Shown here: piece after piece, positions 41,503 through 51,627 of the stretch
Position numbering within the stretch: position 1 is the stretch's first letter
Layout: each line of letters opens with the position of its first letter
From: Bacteroidales bacterium
GTDB lineage: Bacteria > Bacteroidota > Bacteroidia > Bacteroidales > Bacteroidaceae
NCBI GenBank assembly: GCA_018064685.1
Contig: JAGHUS010000042.1
Coordinates: forward strand, 1-64,000
Reading direction: 5' to 3'
Length of the DNA: 64,000 nucleotides
The notes under the pieces: model-generated
Told to the model about the DNA's origin: nothing
The model's database searches: none
Seen by the model: the letters and a program-made list of their open reading frames with translations, nothing else
Program-made: the position numbers and the translations under genes

Positions 41503-42468
41503 TTAAAGGGAATTACTTACGACATTCTGCGGATGTCCGGCAATAAAGGCGCGAACGTTTTCTTCGAGAATGGCCAGCAGACGAAGTCGAGCCTCGCGTG
41601 TGGCCCATGCTATGTGGGGTGTGAGGTAGATATTCGGTGCGTGCAGGAGTGGATTGTCGACAGTGGCTGGTTCGGTGCTTAACACATCGGCACCAAAGGC
41701 AGCTAATTGTCCTGATTTCAATGCATCTGCCACAGCCTGCTCGTCGACAACCGGTCCACGACTCGTATTGATGACGATGGCGCCATGCTTCATCTTTGAT
41801 AGGCTAGTGATGTTGATGAGATGCTGTGTTGATGGCGTAAGCGGACAATGCAGGGTAAAGACATCGCATGAATGCCAGAATTCATCTTCGTCCACCTTCT
41901 TAATACCTTGTAGCAAAGCCTCTTGCGTCTTGCTTGTCAGGGCTACCACCTCCATGCCAATGGCCAAAGCTATCTGAGCCACTCGGCTGCCAATGCCGCC
42001 CACACCAACAATGCCAAGACGTTTCTGGTCGAGTTCCACCAGCGGTGTGTCCCAGTAGCAGAAATCGGGATTCTTCGTCCACTTGCCTTCCTGCGTAATC
42101 TGCTGTGTGTAGTGTTCCACCCTGTTGGTGATGGACATGAGCAGGGCAAACACCGTCTGTGCCACCGAGGCTGTGCTGTATGCGGGAATGTTTGTCACTA
42201 CAATGCCTTGTCGGCTTGCGGCTTCTACATCAATGATGTTATAGCCTGTGGCCATCACACCGATAAACTTCAAGTGGGGCAATTGCTGCAAGGTAGCAGC
42301 CGAGAATGGCACCTTATTGGTCAATACCACCTCTGCATCACCACATCGCTCTATGATCTTATCTGCTGGCGTACGTTCATACACCGTCATCTCGCCCATG
42401 CCGCCAATGACATCCCATGACAGGTCGCCTGGGTTAAGAGCATAGCCGTCTAAAACTACTATTTTCAT
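41503..42468 (-). CDS. D-2-hydroxyacid dehydrogenase, glycerate dehydrogenase-like
   Basis: 321 residues. The NAD-binding motif [13 protein letters not shown] (about 152-164), the catalytic Arg in [11 protein letters not shown] (about 235), the Glu in STEPA (about 266) and the His in LTPHIAWAT (about 285) are all in place. Family members reduce hydroxypyruvate or related 2-keto acids with NAD(P)H; assignment to hydroxypyruvate/glycerate is by similarity only. It overlaps the upstream fhs gene by 4 bp, so the two are translationally coupled, which fits serine/one-carbon metabolism. Confidence 0.85.
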   Translation of the reverse strand: MKIVVLDGYALNPGDLSWDVIGGMGEMTVYERTPADKIIERCGDAEVVLTNKVPFSAATLQQLPHLKFIGVMATGYNIIDVEAASRQGIVVTNIPAYSTASVAQTVFALLMSITNRVEHYTQQITQEGKWTKNPDFCYWDTPLVELDQKRLGIVGVGGIGSRVAQIALAIGMEVVALTSKTQEALLQGIKKVDEDEFWHSCDVFTLHCPLTPSTQHLINITSLSKMKHGAIVINTSRGPVVDEQAVADALKSGQLAAFGADVLSTEPATVDNPLLHAPNIYLTPHIAWATREARLRLLAILEENVRAFIAGHPQNVVSNSL

Positions 42469-44132
42469 GACAATCCTTCTATTTCACCATTCACAATGTC
42501 GATGCGTTCGGCCTGCGGACTCTTCGGCAGCCCCGGCATACGCATAATGTCACCCGCAATCAGTACCAACATCTCGGCACCGGTATTGATGACGATGTCG
42601 CGCACATTTATATTGAAGCCTGTCGGTACGCCGTAGGCTTTCTGGTCGGCCGAAAACGAGTATTGTGTCTTGGCAATGCAGATGGGGTAGTGTGAGATGC
42701 CTAACTCATTGATACGTGTAATCATACGCTTTGCAGCAGGAGCGAAGGTAACGCTCTTGGCGCCGTATATCTTTTTGCAAACAACTTCTGCCTTCTCCTC
42801 AACACTGACATTGTCGGGGTAGGTAAGTTGCAGCGGTTTGCTGGGATTCTTCTCGATGGTGTCGATTACCAACTGAGCTAATGGTTCGGCACCCTTGCCC
42901 CCCTCGAGGAATGCATTGTTGATGGCAAAGCCTACACCCAATTCCTCACAATGCTTGCGGCAAAGTTCAATCTCCTCGTCGGTATCGGTGGCAAAGCGGT
43001 TGAAACATACTACTACGGTTTGACCGAACCCCTGTAGATTCAGGATATGGCGATCAAGGTTTGAGAGACCAAGTGCCAATCCATCTATGTTCGGCTCCTT
43101 GATGGCCTCAACAGGTACGCCGCCATGCATCTTCAATCCTTGAGTGGTAGCCACCAGAACTGTCAGTGCGGGTTGCAATCCGCTCTTGCGACACTTGATG
43201 TCGTAGAACTTTTCTGCACCTAGATCAGCACCAAAGCCGGCCTCGGTGATGACATAATCGCCATAGGTCAAAGCCAGTCGGGTGGCTAGGATGGAGTTGC
43301 ATCCGTGTGCGATGTTGGCAAACGGACCGCCATGTACAAATGCGGGTGTGTTCTCGGTGGTTTGCACAAGATTGGGATGCAGGGCATCTTGCAAAAGCAC
43401 ACAGATGGCACCCGCCACGCCCATATCCTTCACGGTGAAGGGTTTGCCGTCGATCGTGGTTCCCAGCAGGATATTCTCGATACGGCGGCGAAGGTCGTCA
43501 GCATCCTGAGCCAAACAGAGGATGGCCATGATCTCGCTGGCGGGAGTAATGTCAAAACCGCTCTCCATCGTCACACCATTGGTCTTGGCGCCTAGTCCTG
43601 TCACTACGTAACGAAGATTACGATCGTTGACGTCCAGCACACGCTTCCATAGCACCTCCTTCATAGCGAATCCCTCATCCTTATGCTGGTAGATGTAGTT
43701 GTCGAGCAATGCTGCAATCATGTTATGTGCCGATGTAATGGCATGAAAATCACCGGTGAAATGGAGGTTAATCTTGTCCATCGGAAGAACCTGTGCATAG
43801 CCGCCTCCAGCAGCACCGCCTTTCATGCCGAAACAAGGACCAAGTGACGGTTCGCGAAGTGCCACCACAGCGTTTTTCTTCAAGCTTTGCAATCCCAGGG
43901 CCAAGCCGATGCTGACGGTGGTCTTGCCAATACCCGCCTTGGTGGGCGTGATGGCAGTGACAAGAATCAGCTTATGCTGCTTGATTTTCTCATCGTCGAT
44001 GAGCGTTTCTGGCACTTTGGCTATATACTTGCCATAATGCTGCAGGTCATCCTCCTTAATTCCAAGTGTCTCAGCTACTTGAGTAATTGGTTTCAAAGTT
44101 GCTTCTCTAGCAATTTCAATGTCTGTTTTCAT
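42465..44132 (-). CDS. fhs: Formate-tetrahydrofolate ligase
   Basis: 555 residues, the usual length. The ATP-binding loop reads [20 protein letters not shown] (about 59-78); most homologues have Glu where Ile precedes Gly-Lys. [22 protein letters not shown] (about 101), [10 protein letters not shown]-type [13 protein letters not shown] (about 128) and LTGTTMPGLP-like [10 protein letters not shown] (about 535) are further family signatures. It joins formate to tetrahydrofolate with ATP to feed one-carbon pools. It is the first gene of a four-gene operon with a promoter -7 at 44163-44170 and terminator near 37.1 kb. Confidence 0.93.
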   Translation of the reverse strand: MKTDIEIAREATLKPITQVAETLGIKEDDLQHYGKYIAKVPETLIDDEKIKQHKLILVTAITPTKAGIGKTTVSIGLALGLQSLKKNAVVALREPSLGPCFGMKGGAAGGGYAQVLPMDKINLHFTGDFHAITSAHNMIAALLDNYIYQHKDEGFAMKEVLWKRVLDVNDRNLRYVVTGLGAKTNGVTMESGFDITPASEIMAILCLAQDADDLRRRIENILLGTTIDGKPFTVKDMGVAGAICVLLQDALHPNLVQTTENTPAFVHGGPFANIAHGCNSILATRLALTYGDYVITEAGFGADLGAEKFYDIKCRKSGLQPALTVLVATTQGLKMHGGVPVEAIKEPNIDGLALGLSNLDRHILNLQGFGQTVVVCFNRFATDTDEEIELCRKHCEELGVGFAINNAFLEGGKGAEPLAQLVIDTIEKNPSKPLQLTYPDNVSVEEKAEVVCKKIYGAKSVTFAPAAKRMITRINELGISHYPICIAKTQYSFSADQKAYGVPTGFNINVRDIVINTGAEMLVLIAGDIMRMPGLPKSPQAERIDIVNGEIEGLS

Positions 44133-44162
44133 GGATAACTATCTGTATTAAATTAATTCGTG

Positions 44163-44170
44163 CAAATGTA
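44163..44170 (-). promoter_or_regulatory. Promoter -7 element for fhs
   Basis: The minus strand reads TACATTTG, matching TAnnTTTG; the predicted start near 44157 leaves about 25 bases before the start codon. Confidence 0.6.
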
Positions 44171-44212
44171 ATAATAATTTGTTGATTGACAAAACTTAAT
44201 TGAATAAATCAC

Positions 44213-44254
44213 AAAAAAATAAGTGAAGAGCGTAAGAAATACTCCCTTCACCTT
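44213..44254 (-). terminator. Terminator of the trp operon
   Basis: On the minus strand AAGGTGAAGGGAG pairs with CTCTTCACTT (about 44221-44254) and is followed by ATTTTTTTGTG. It lies about 90 bp beyond the trpA stop codon. Confidence 0.75.
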
Positions 44255-44340
44255 ATTAATTTCGCTTATGTTTCGACTGCGATAGTTCTTATTTTATCCG
44301 TAATGCAGTAATGCTCTAATCTAAGAATTGATTTTGTACT

Positions 44341-45123
44341 TTATTTCTGCAAAGCGTCGAACAACATTGTTAGAGCTTTGTCAGCATCCTGCGTCTCCTC
44401 GAGCAGGGTTACAAACTTACTGCCGATGATGGCCCCGGCTGCATTAGCTTGAGCACTCTCCAGCGTCTGCTTGTTGCTGATGCCGAAACCTATCATGCGA
44501 GGATTGTGCAGCTGCATCTGGTTCACTTTGTTAAAGTATGCCTGCTTAGCCTCGTTGAACTCCTTCTGTGCACCAGTGATGGCAGCACTTGACACCATAT
44601 AAATGAATCCGTCGGTATGCTCGTCGATGAAACGGATACGCTCGTCGCTCGTCTCGGGGGTGATGAGCATGATGACACGAATGTCATATTTGTCGGCAAT
44701 GGGCTTGACTTGTTCCATATAGTCATGGAAGGGCAGGTCGGGAATGATGACGCCATCGATGCCTATCTGGCTGCAGCGCTCGAAGAAGGCTTTGAAGCCA
44801 AAGTGCAGGATAGGGTTGAGGTAGCCCATGAATACAAGGGGTATGCTGACAGCGTTTTCACCCTTGCGAATATCTTCCAACTGCGTGAATAGACGGCGCA
44901 GCGACATGCCATTTCGCAGCGCTTTGGTGGCTGCATCCTGAATGACGGGGCCGTCGGCCATTGGGTCGGAGAAGGGGATGCCTACCTCTATCATGTCGAT
45001 GCCACGACTTTCGATGGTGCGAATTACATCGGCTGTGCCATCCACGTTGGGTGTTCCAGCACAAAAGTAGAGTGACAGGATGTTCTTGTTCTTCTCGCTG
45101 AAAAGTTTGTTTATACGATTCAT
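44341..45123 (-). CDS. trpA: Tryptophan synthase alpha chain
   Basis: 260 residues. IEVGIPFSDPMADGPVIQDA (about 46-65) is the TrpA signature with the catalytic Glu and the Asp near 59. GVIIPDLPFHD (about 129), FIYMVSSAAITGA (about 173) and GFGISNKQ (about 213, phosphate loop) complete the barrel. The enzyme cleaves indole-3-glycerol phosphate to indole and glyceraldehyde-3-phosphate, and passes indole to TrpB. It is the last gene of the leftward trp operon, 56 bp after trpF. Confidence 0.95.
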   Translation of the reverse strand: MNRINKLFSEKNKNILSLYFCAGTPNVDGTADVIRTIESRGIDMIEVGIPFSDPMADGPVIQDAATKALRNGMSLRRLFTQLEDIRKGENAVSIPLVFMGYLNPILHFGFKAFFERCSQIGIDGVIIPDLPFHDYMEQVKPIADKYDIRVIMLITPETSDERIRFIDEHTDGFIYMVSSAAITGAQKEFNEAKQAYFNKVNQMQLHNPRMIGFGISNKQTLESAQANAAGAIIGSKFVTLLEETQDADKALTMLFDALQK

Positions 45124-45179
45124 ATCTTGAAGTGATTATTGTTTTCTGTATGTTGGAAATAAGTCAATTATATATTGTT

Positions 45180-45788
45180 TTAATGTTGCCATTGCAGAAG
45201 AAAACGACCGATTTTATCGACACTTTTCAGAGCTGGAGCATCCTCGAAACGACTGTTGATGTCGATTCCGATGCACATGGGGTGATGAAATTCGTTCAGG
45301 GATTCGGCATCGTCTGGTCCAATGCCACCCGAAAGGAGGAAAGGCGTCTTACCCGTGTATTGTTTCAATACGCTCCAATCAAACTGCATGCCACTACCCC
45401 CCACACACTTGCACTTCGTGTCAAACAAAATATGACCAACAACGCCTTCGTATACAGTTGCCTTCTGCACATCCTCGGCACAACTTATGCTGATAGCCTT
45501 GATGATGGGGAGTGACAACCGATCGCGCACCAATTGGCAAAAATCGACAGGTTCATCGCCGTGTAGTTGTATACGAGTCAGTTGCAACTGCTTTGTTTTC
45601 TGCTCGATAAAGTCTATGTCGGCATTCACGAATACGCCCACACGTTCGCAAGAAGGCAAAATGGAAGGGGCCTTTTGTACGTAACGACTGCTCTTTGGCC
45701 AGCAGATGAATCCCATCCAGTCAGTGCCAAGTGCTTCAACAGCGCGTATGTTTTCGGGCTCGCGCATACCGCATACTTTCAGTAGCAT
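45180..45788 (-). CDS. trpF: Phosphoribosylanthranilate isomerase
   Basis: 202 residues from the ATG at 45788. A GTG eleven codons upstream is possible but would nearly overlap trpC. LKVCGMREPENI (about 3-14) carries the catalytic Cys, QLHGDEP (about 75) follows, and the catalytic Asp is in HILFDTKC (about 125). FLLSGGIGPDD (about 153) and GIDINSRFE (about 174) form the phosphate-binding end. It isomerises phosphoribosyl-anthranilate in tryptophan synthesis. It lies between trpC and trpA, co-transcribed. Confidence 0.93.
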   Translation of the reverse strand: MLLKVCGMREPENIRAVEALGTDWMGFICWPKSSRYVQKAPSILPSCERVGVFVNADIDFIEQKTKQLQLTRIQLHGDEPVDFCQLVRDRLSLPIIKAISISCAEDVQKATVYEGVVGHILFDTKCKCVGGSGMQFDWSVLKQYTGKTPFLLSGGIGPDDAESLNEFHHPMCIGIDINSRFEDAPALKSVDKIGRFLLQWQH

Positions 45789-45839
45789 GATGATTTGCCA
45801 AGACGAATATTGATCTATCACTCGTACCGTGGTGTATTG

Positions 45840-46631
45840 TTATATCTCTGCAATGAACTCCTTCAGCGCAGCACCGGGATTGGCGGCACGCATAAAATGT
45901 TCACCCATGAGGAATCCACGGAATCCAGCTTTACGCAACAGACTAACGGTATTGGGATTGCTAATACCGCTTTCGCTCACCTTGACGCAATCCTTGGGCA
46001 GACGGTCAATCATAGCGAAAGAGTGCTGCACATCGGTGTGAAAGCATCCGAGATCACGATTGTTTATGCCAATCAAGTCGGCATCAAAGTCGCAGTAATC
46101 TAGTTCCTTCTCGTTGTGTAGTTCGAGTAATACTTCAAGTTTTAATTCATGTGCTAGATGAATAAGGCTGCGGGTCTCATCCTTCGTCAGGCAAGCAGCA
46201 ATAAGTAACACGGCATCAGCCTGGATGCGGCGAGCCTGGAATAGCTGGTATTCGTCAACGATGAACTCCTTGCGCAGAATGGGTATGTCGACAGTAGGAC
46301 GAGCCACCTCGATGAACTTCATATTACCACCAAAGTACTTCTCGTCGGTAAGGATGCTGAGTGCCGATGCACCATTCTGTGCGTATGATGCGGGTATCAC
46401 GTCGGCACGTCCTTCCTCCTTTATCCATCCCTTGGAGGGCGACTTGCGCTTGAATTCGGCAATAATGCCAGAGTTTGACGAGGCCAGTGCTTTGCTCATG
46501 CTGCGTTCTACGATGCCGTCAGTCATCTTGCGCTCTACGATAGCGTATAGCTCATTTGCTGGCAGATCATACTTCTGTTGTTCCACCTCGATTTTCTTCC
46601 AAGCACATATCTCTTGTAGTACGTCTTTCAT
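45840..46631 (-). CDS. trpC: Indole-3-glycerol phosphate synthase
   Basis: 263 residues. IIAEFKRKSPSKGWI (about 55-69) is the catalytic signature with the Lys and Glu region. LSILTDEKYFGG (about 90), ILRKEFIVDEYQ (about 112, catalytic Lys), VLLELHNEKEL (about 162), IGINNRDLG (about 183) and SESGISNP (about 216) follow in order. It closes the pyrrole ring with loss of CO2 to give indole-3-glycerol phosphate. Separate from trpF, unlike the fused enterobacterial protein. Confidence 0.95.
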   Translation of the reverse strand: MKDVLQEICAWKKIEVEQQKYDLPANELYAIVERKMTDGIVERSMSKALASSNSGIIAEFKRKSPSKGWIKEEGRADVIPASYAQNGASALSILTDEKYFGGNMKFIEVARPTVDIPILRKEFIVDEYQLFQARRIQADAVLLIAACLTKDETRSLIHLAHELKLEVLLELHNEKELDYCDFDADLIGINNRDLGCFHTDVQHSFAMIDRLPKDCVKVSESGISNPNTVSLLRKAGFRGFLMGEHFMRAANPGAALKEFIAEI

Positions 46632-46690
46632 TCTATTTTCTTCGATGTAACCGATAATTTTTAAGCGTATGGCATGAATGCCGTAGTACC

Positions 46691-47686
46691 TTACGAATTG
46701 ATTTCTACGAATTTCTTGAAAGTAGCCAATGCCTTTCCGCTCTCAAGTGCCTCGCGGGCAATGAGTATGCTGTCTTCCACACTCTTGTTCTTGTCGATGA
46801 CGCTTATTCCGCAAGCAGCATTGGCAAGGATGACATTCTTCTGCGCCTCGGTAGCCTTGCCTTCAAGTACGCTGTCGAAGATCTTCATGGCCTCTTCGGC
46901 TGTATTGCCGCCATAGATGTCAGAAGGCTCTACATAGTTGAAACCCATGTCCTTGGGTGTGAAAACTTTCTCAAAGTGGTTTGTTACCAACTTGAAACCA
47001 CTGGTGAGCGAAATCTCGTCGTATCCATCATAACTTGTTACCACTCCAAATTCATCGCCAATGCGCTGATGGATAGCAGAATAGAGGCGAAGCTGACTCT
47101 GATTGGCTGTGCCGTGAAGCGAACATTTGGGATGACAAGGATTGACCAGAGGTCCCAGTAGATTGAAACATGTAGGCACCTGCATGGCTCTACGAGTAGG
47201 ACCTACAAACTTCATTCCGTAGGCAAATAGTGGAGCATGAAGATAGCAGATGCCAGCCTCATCAAGTGAACGACGAAGGACGTCGGTGTTGTCGGTAAAC
47301 TTCACTCCGTGTCCCTGCAGCACGTTGCTGGCGCCACTCACGCTTGTACTGCCACCATTGCCATGCTTGGTGACCTTATAACCAGCTGCTGCAATGACGA
47401 ATGCAGAACAGGTAGAGATGTTGAAAGTGTTCTTTCCATCGCCTCCAGTGCCAACGATGTCTAGCGTCTTTATCCCGTTGAAATCGACGTATTTACCCGT
47501 CTCGAGCAGACCATCGCGAAAACCCAGCAGTTCGTCGACCGTAACACCACGCGACTGAATTGCCATCAGTAAGGCAGCTATCTGACACTCGTTGTATTTC
47601 TCCTGGGTGATGCCCAACATGATATCATGCGTCTCCTCGCGCGTGAGCATCTGTCCCTCAATGAGTTTAGTGAGATATTGTTTCAT
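46691..47686 (-). CDS. trpD: Anthranilate phosphoribosyltransferase
   Basis: 331 residues. DIVGTGGDGKNTFNISTCSAFVIAA (its first part, about 75-85, binds PRPP), KHGNGGSTSVSGASNVL (about 103-119) and the TRRAMQVPTCFNLLGPL segment (about 165) match the family. It joins anthranilate to PRPP. Located 59 bp upstream of trpC and 75 bp downstream of trpG; the latter gap holds CTGTAAT-type repeats. Confidence 0.95.
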   Translation of the reverse strand: MKQYLTKLIEGQMLTREETHDIMLGITQEKYNECQIAALLMAIQSRGVTVDELLGFRDGLLETGKYVDFNGIKTLDIVGTGGDGKNTFNISTCSAFVIAAAGYKVTKHGNGGSTSVSGASNVLQGHGVKFTDNTDVLRRSLDEAGICYLHAPLFAYGMKFVGPTRRAMQVPTCFNLLGPLVNPCHPKCSLHGTANQSQLRLYSAIHQRIGDEFGVVTSYDGYDEISLTSGFKLVTNHFEKVFTPKDMGFNYVEPSDIYGGNTAEEAMKIFDSVLEGKATEAQKNVILANAACGISVIDKNKSVEDSILIAREALESGKALATFKKFVEINS

Positions 47687-47740
47687 AATCTTTATGCTTA
47701 TCCAAAGTATAAAATAAATAACTGTATAGTAGTTATTTTG

Positions 47741-47772
47741 ACTGTAATACTGTATTGCGCTTTAGTGCTTTA
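47741..47772. repeat. CTGTAATG dispersed repeat between trpG and trpD
   Basis: ACTGTAATACTGTATTGCGC followed by TTTAGTGCTTTAG lies inside the trp operon, overlapping the trpG stop codon. It is related to CTGTAATG tracts at 37008, 44299, 53157 and 58465. Confidence 0.5.
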
Positions 47773-48325
47773 GCCAGTTGCCTATGATGGTCTTACCATC
47801 CTTGGTCAGTACACTTTCGGGATGATACTGTATGCCCCTTATGTCGTATTCCTTGTGACGCAGACTCATGATGAACCCTTCGTCTGAAACGCTTGTCACC
47901 TCCAGACACTCTGGAAACTGCCCTGTATCGACCACCCATGAGTGATAACGGCCAATGACAATGTCTTTGGGCAGTGAGTCGAAGATGTAATCGTCGGCTG
48001 TGATATGGCAGGGTGTAGCCACACCATGCACCACCTCGCCAATGTTGGTAAGCTGACCACCGAAACTCTCGCCAATGGCCTGATGTCCGAGGCAGACGCC
48101 AAGGATGGGTTTCTTTCCAGCATATGCCTTGATGACATCGAGTAGAAGTCCAGCCTCGCTGGGGATGCCAGGACCGGGTGAGAGGATGATTTTGTCGAAC
48201 TCCTCGAGTTGCTGCATCTGGAACTGGTCGTTTCGGTAAACCGTTACCTCAGCCCCCATTTCTTTGACCAGATGGCTCAGGTTATAGGTAAACGAGTCGT
48301 AGTTATCTATAATGACTATTTTCAT
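47762..48325 (-). CDS. trpG: Anthranilate synthase component II (glutamine amidotransferase)
   Basis: 187 residues. NYDSFTYNL (about 7-15), SPGPGIPSEAG (about 50), the nucleophile in LGVCLGHQAIGE (about 76-87, Cys near 79) and HPESVLT (about 167, catalytic His and Glu) are the class I amidotransferase motifs. It supplies ammonia to TrpE. Its start overlaps the trpE stop codon by 4 bp, so synthesis of the two subunits is coupled. Such subunits can also serve folate synthesis, but the operon context favours tryptophan. Confidence 0.94.
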   Translation of the reverse strand: MKIVIIDNYDSFTYNLSHLVKEMGAEVTVYRNDQFQMQQLEEFDKIILSPGPGIPSEAGLLLDVIKAYAGKKPILGVCLGHQAIGESFGGQLTNIGEVVHGVATPCHITADDYIFDSLPKDIVIGRYHSWVVDTGQFPECLEVTSVSDEGFIMSLRHKEYDIRGIQYHPESVLTKDGKTIIGNWLKH

Positions 48326-49740
48326 AACTTTTCAGCAATAGAGATGGCTTTGCGAAGCGCACCTAATTTGTTATTAACCTCTTGCAGTTCATATTCCACA
48401 TTACTCTTGGCCACAATGCCACCACCGGCCTGGAACCAGAGTTCGTTGTTGCGGCTGACAAAGGTTCGAATGGTGATGGCCTGATTCAGCTCGCCATTGA
48501 AGCCAATGAAGCCGATGCATCCACCGTATGCACCACGGCAATGCGGTTCGTACTGGGAGATGAGCTGCATGGCACGCACCTTGGGAGCACCCGAGAGTGT
48601 TCCGGCAGGGAATGTGTCGATGAAAGCCTGTACGGGATCAGCGCCCTCGTCCAACTCGCCGCTGACACGACTAACGAGATGGATGACATGGCTGTAGAAC
48701 TGCATGTCCTTGTAAAAATCGACATGCACCCCGTGGCAGTTGCGCGAGAGGTCGTTGCGAGCCAGATCGACCAGCATGACATGCTCGGCATTCTCCTTCG
48801 GGTCATTGCGCAGGTACTCGGCGTTCTGCTTGTCTATCATGGCATTGCCCGTGCGCTTTGTTGTGCCGGCAATAGGATCAATATAGGCAGTGTAAGTACC
48901 ATTATCATTGTGTGTTATGCGACAATGTGTCTCGGGCGAAGAACCGAAGATGCGAAAACCACCGAAATCGAAGTAGAAGAGGTAGGGTGAGGGGTTGATG
49001 CTGCGCAGGGCACGATAAAGTTTGAAGTCATCGCCCTCATAGCGCTGCTTGAAGCGACGTGCAAGCACAATCTGGAACACATCACCGCGAAGGCAATGAA
49101 CTATACCTTTGCGAATATTTTCCCTGTGTTCATCGTCTGAAAGCGTGCTCCAATAGTCGCCAACCGGATGGAAATCATACGTTTGGTAAGAACGGGAGTT
49201 AAGGTCGCGCTCCAGTTGGTCGAGATCGTCCTCTTCGCCCTCCTGCAGTAGCTCGATGATGATTACCTCGTTGCGGAAATGGTCAAACACAACCACATCC
49301 TTGTAGAGAATGTACAGCATGTCGGGCGCATCGTTTTCGCTCTGCGTCTCGTCCTTGACGTTGATGTTCTCAAAATAGCGAACAGCATTGAAGGTAGTAT
49401 ATCCAAACAGTCCGACGCTTTCCTTGTCCTCACCCTCTATCTCGAAGTTGTGCAGGAAATCGTTGATGGTCTGTGAACACTGTTTGTTCGATTCAATTTT
49501 CAGTTCCGTTTCTCTACCGTCGGGATAGTGTGCTATGCCCACACCGTGCTCGATGCTGACACTGCCTATCGGATGCAGTCCGATGAAACTCTTGGCGTTC
49601 TCCCCGCCATGATAGTCCGAGCTCTCCATCAAGGCACTCTGTGGGTATGCATCGCGCACCTTGAGGTAAGCACTAACGGGCGTCATCAGGTCTCCCAAAA
49701 TCTTCTTGGAGACCGTATGATATTTATATTTTGTTTGCAT
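48322..49740 (-). CDS. trpE: Anthranilate synthase component I
   Basis: 472 residues, the normal size. A chorismate-binding domain occupies the C-terminal half: DVFQIVLARRF (about 220), SPYLFYFDFGGFRIFGSSPE (about 250), PIAGTTKRTG (about 290), DLARNDLSRN (about 325), SRVSGELDEG (about 357), PAGTLSGAPKVRAM (about 378) and the ending GGGIVAKSNVEYE (about 443). It makes anthranilate from chorismate with ammonia from TrpG. No clear leader peptide or tryptophan-rich attenuator is seen upstream. It is the second gene of the operon, 60 bp after trpB. Confidence 0.95.
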   Translation of the reverse strand: MQTKYKYHTVSKKILGDLMTPVSAYLKVRDAYPQSALMESSDYHGGENAKSFIGLHPIGSVSIEHGVGIAHYPDGRETELKIESNKQCSQTINDFLHNFEIEGEDKESVGLFGYTTFNAVRYFENINVKDETQSENDAPDMLYILYKDVVVFDHFRNEVIIIELLQEGEEDDLDQLERDLNSRSYQTYDFHPVGDYWSTLSDDEHRENIRKGIVHCLRGDVFQIVLARRFKQRYEGDDFKLYRALRSINPSPYLFYFDFGGFRIFGSSPETHCRITHNDNGTYTAYIDPIAGTTKRTGNAMIDKQNAEYLRNDPKENAEHVMLVDLARNDLSRNCHGVHVDFYKDMQFYSHVIHLVSRVSGELDEGADPVQAFIDTFPAGTLSGAPKVRAMQLISQYEPHCRGAYGGCIGFIGFNGELNQAITIRTFVSRNNELWFQAGGGIVAKSNVEYELQEVNNKLGALRKAISIAEKL

Positions 49741-49800
49741 AATAAATCTTTCAGCCAGAAAAAGTTTGATGCTAAAGAGGTTTAGTAACCTTCATGCTAT

Positions 49801-50985
49801 TTACTTCTGGAAGTGCTTGAGGTATGTCTCCATATCCTTGTCGCCACGTCCGCTCACTGTAAGCACTACAACGTCGTCGGCCTTGAACTTCATCTTGGGC
49901 AGAAGAGCCAGGGCGTGACTACTCTCGAGCGCAGGAATGATACCCTCCATGCGTGTCAGTTCGAATGCAGCCTTGAGGGCCTCGTCGTCGTTTACTGGCA
50001 GTACGGTGGCACGGCCAGTTTCGTAGAGATTGCAGTGTATGGGGCCTGTTCCGGGATAGTCTAGTCCGGCGCTGATGCTGTAGGGCTCGATGATCTGCCC
50101 GTCCTCATCCTGCATGACCTTGATGCGCGATCCGTGCAAGATGCCCGGTGTGCCGATGTTGAGCGATGCAGCCGTCTCTGCTGTATCGATGCCATAGCCG
50201 CCAGCCTCGCCCAGCACGATCTTCACGCGCTCGTCGTCGATATAGTGGTAGATGGTTCCGGCAGCATTGCTACCGCCACCGATGCACGCCATCAGATAAT
50301 CAGGATATTCGCGTCCCTCCTGCTCCATGAGCTGTTCCTTTATCTCCTTCGAGATGACACTCTGAAGGCGAGCAACCATATCGGGGTAGGGATGCGGTCC
50401 TACGGTACTGCCTATAATATAAAATGTATCTGCAGGATGGCAACACCAGTCGCGTATAGCCTCGTTGGTGGCATCCTTCAGTGTCTTGTTTCCACTTTGC
50501 ACCGGAAATACCTCAGCACCAAGCATCTTCATTCTCTCCACGTTGGGGCGTTGACGAGCCACATCCGTAGCGCCCATATACACGCGGCAAGGCATGTCCA
50601 TCAGCGCACATACCGTGGCTGTAGCTACACCATGCTGTCCGGCACCAGTCTCGGCAATAATGCGCGTCTTGCCCATCTTCTTGGCAAGCAGAATCTGCCC
50701 GATGGCATTGTTGATCTTGTGAGCGCCAGTGTGGTTAAGGTCTTCACGCTTCAGGTAGAGCTTACAGCCATACTTCTCGCTCATTCGCTTTGCATAATAC
50801 AAAGCAGAAGGGCGACCGACATAGTCTTTCAATAACTGATTGTACTCTTGCTGGAACTCTTCACTTTCGATAATCGTGAGATACTGATTCTTCAAATCCT
50901 CAACGGTCTTATAGAGAATCTCGGGCACGTATGCACCGCCAAACTCTCCATAATATCCGTTTTCATCTACATTATATGATTTCAT
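49801..50985 (-). CDS. trpB: Tryptophan synthase beta chain
   Basis: 394 residues. [12 protein letters not shown] (about 11-22), the PLP lysine in [15 protein letters not shown] (about 83-97), [14 protein letters not shown] (about 113), the glycine-rich GGGSNAAGT (about 233) and [11 protein letters not shown] (about 307) are TrpB signatures of the standard type. It condenses indole with serine. In this operon it comes first, giving the order B-E-G-D-C-F-A that is typical of Bacteroidales. The 106-bp gap upstream shows no TAnnTTTG element on this strand, so transcription may start upstream of the small secreted protein gene. Confidence 0.96.
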   Translation of the reverse strand: MKSYNVDENGYYGEFGGAYVPEILYKTVEDLKNQYLTIIESEEFQQEYNQLLKDYVGRPSALYYAKRMSEKYGCKLYLKREDLNHTGAHKINNAIGQILLAKKMGKTRIIAETGAGQHGVATATVCALMDMPCRVYMGATDVARQRPNVERMKMLGAEVFPVQSGNKTLKDATNEAIRDWCCHPADTFYIIGSTVGPHPYPDMVARLQSVISKEIKEQLMEQEGREYPDYLMACIGGGSNAAGTIYHYIDDERVKIVLGEAGGYGIDTAETAASLNIGTPGILHGSRIKVMQDEDGQIIEPYSISAGLDYPGTGPIHCNLYETGRATVLPVNDDEALKAAFELTRMEGIIPALESSHALALLPKMKFKADDVVVLTVSGRGDKDMETYLKHFQK

Positions 50986-51091
50986 AATAAAACAATTTTC
51001 AATACCTTAATACTTATACTCTCAAGTTTTGGTTGCAGTCTTCACAAGCTCGCTGTATGGTGCAGAATGGATAGGTCTGCGGCCTTATTTG

Positions 51092-51619
51092 CTACCTCAC
51101 TATGGTGTAGGGGTAAACCTTGACATCGCCCATATCGTTCACCGGCGCACTTTTCAGATTGACTATAACGTATTCGCCTGGAGACTGTGGAGCATGGAAG
51201 CGAACCCTGTACTTGTTATCGTCGAGGATGACAATCTCCATAATGTCCAAATCGATGCGGTTGAAGTCACACTCATAGAGGTTATGCTGGGCAAAGCGTC
51301 GGTACTCCTTCTTCTCCTTGAGCTTGATAATGGCAAAATCAGTCAGTTTATATCCACCGGTGTGAATGATGAATGTAGGCTGCTGATCGTCGGCAAATTG
51401 GCGTGAGTGCTTTCCCCAAAGGTAACGGGTAAGTTTCCCGTTGGTTTGAATGTCGACAATCTTCCAACCTGGTTTAAGCTCCGTCTGCGTGGTCACTTCG
51501 GATATGGCGCAAGCCGAATCGCCAATGAGTATGGACACACTGGTTTGTGCCGAAACAAAGTGCGGAAGAATCCATAGCACACCTAGGCAAATTGACAAAA
51601 ATATAGAATTTCTTTTCAT
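51092..51619 (-). CDS. Small secreted protein of unknown function
   Basis: 175 residues with a signal peptide (about 1-24, ending VSAQ). The mature part is beta-rich with alternating hydrophobic residues (FIIHTGGYKLTDFAIIKL, IMEIVILDDNKYRVRF, GEYVIVNL), suggesting a small beta-sandwich or jellyroll. It contains LSPGEYVIVNL-like PQSPGEYVIVNLKSA. I recognise no named family. Its promoter element (51628-51635) lies only 8 bp from the start codon, so the mRNA may be almost leaderless. It may be the first gene of a transcript continuing into trpB, 106 bp downstream. Confidence 0.65.
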   Translation of the reverse strand: MKRNSIFLSICLGVLWILPHFVSAQTSVSILIGDSACAISEVTTQTELKPGWKIVDIQTNGKLTRYLWGKHSRQFADDQQPTFIIHTGGYKLTDFAIIKLKEKKEYRRFAQHNLYECDFNRIDLDIMEIVILDDNKYRVRFHAPQSPGEYVIVNLKSAPVNDMGDVKVYPYTIVR

Positions 51620-51627
51620 TTTGGCAC

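Noticed and set aside
50986-51091. trp attenuator or leader peptide upstream of trpB
   Set aside because: No short reading frame with tandem Trp codons and no alternative hairpins were found.
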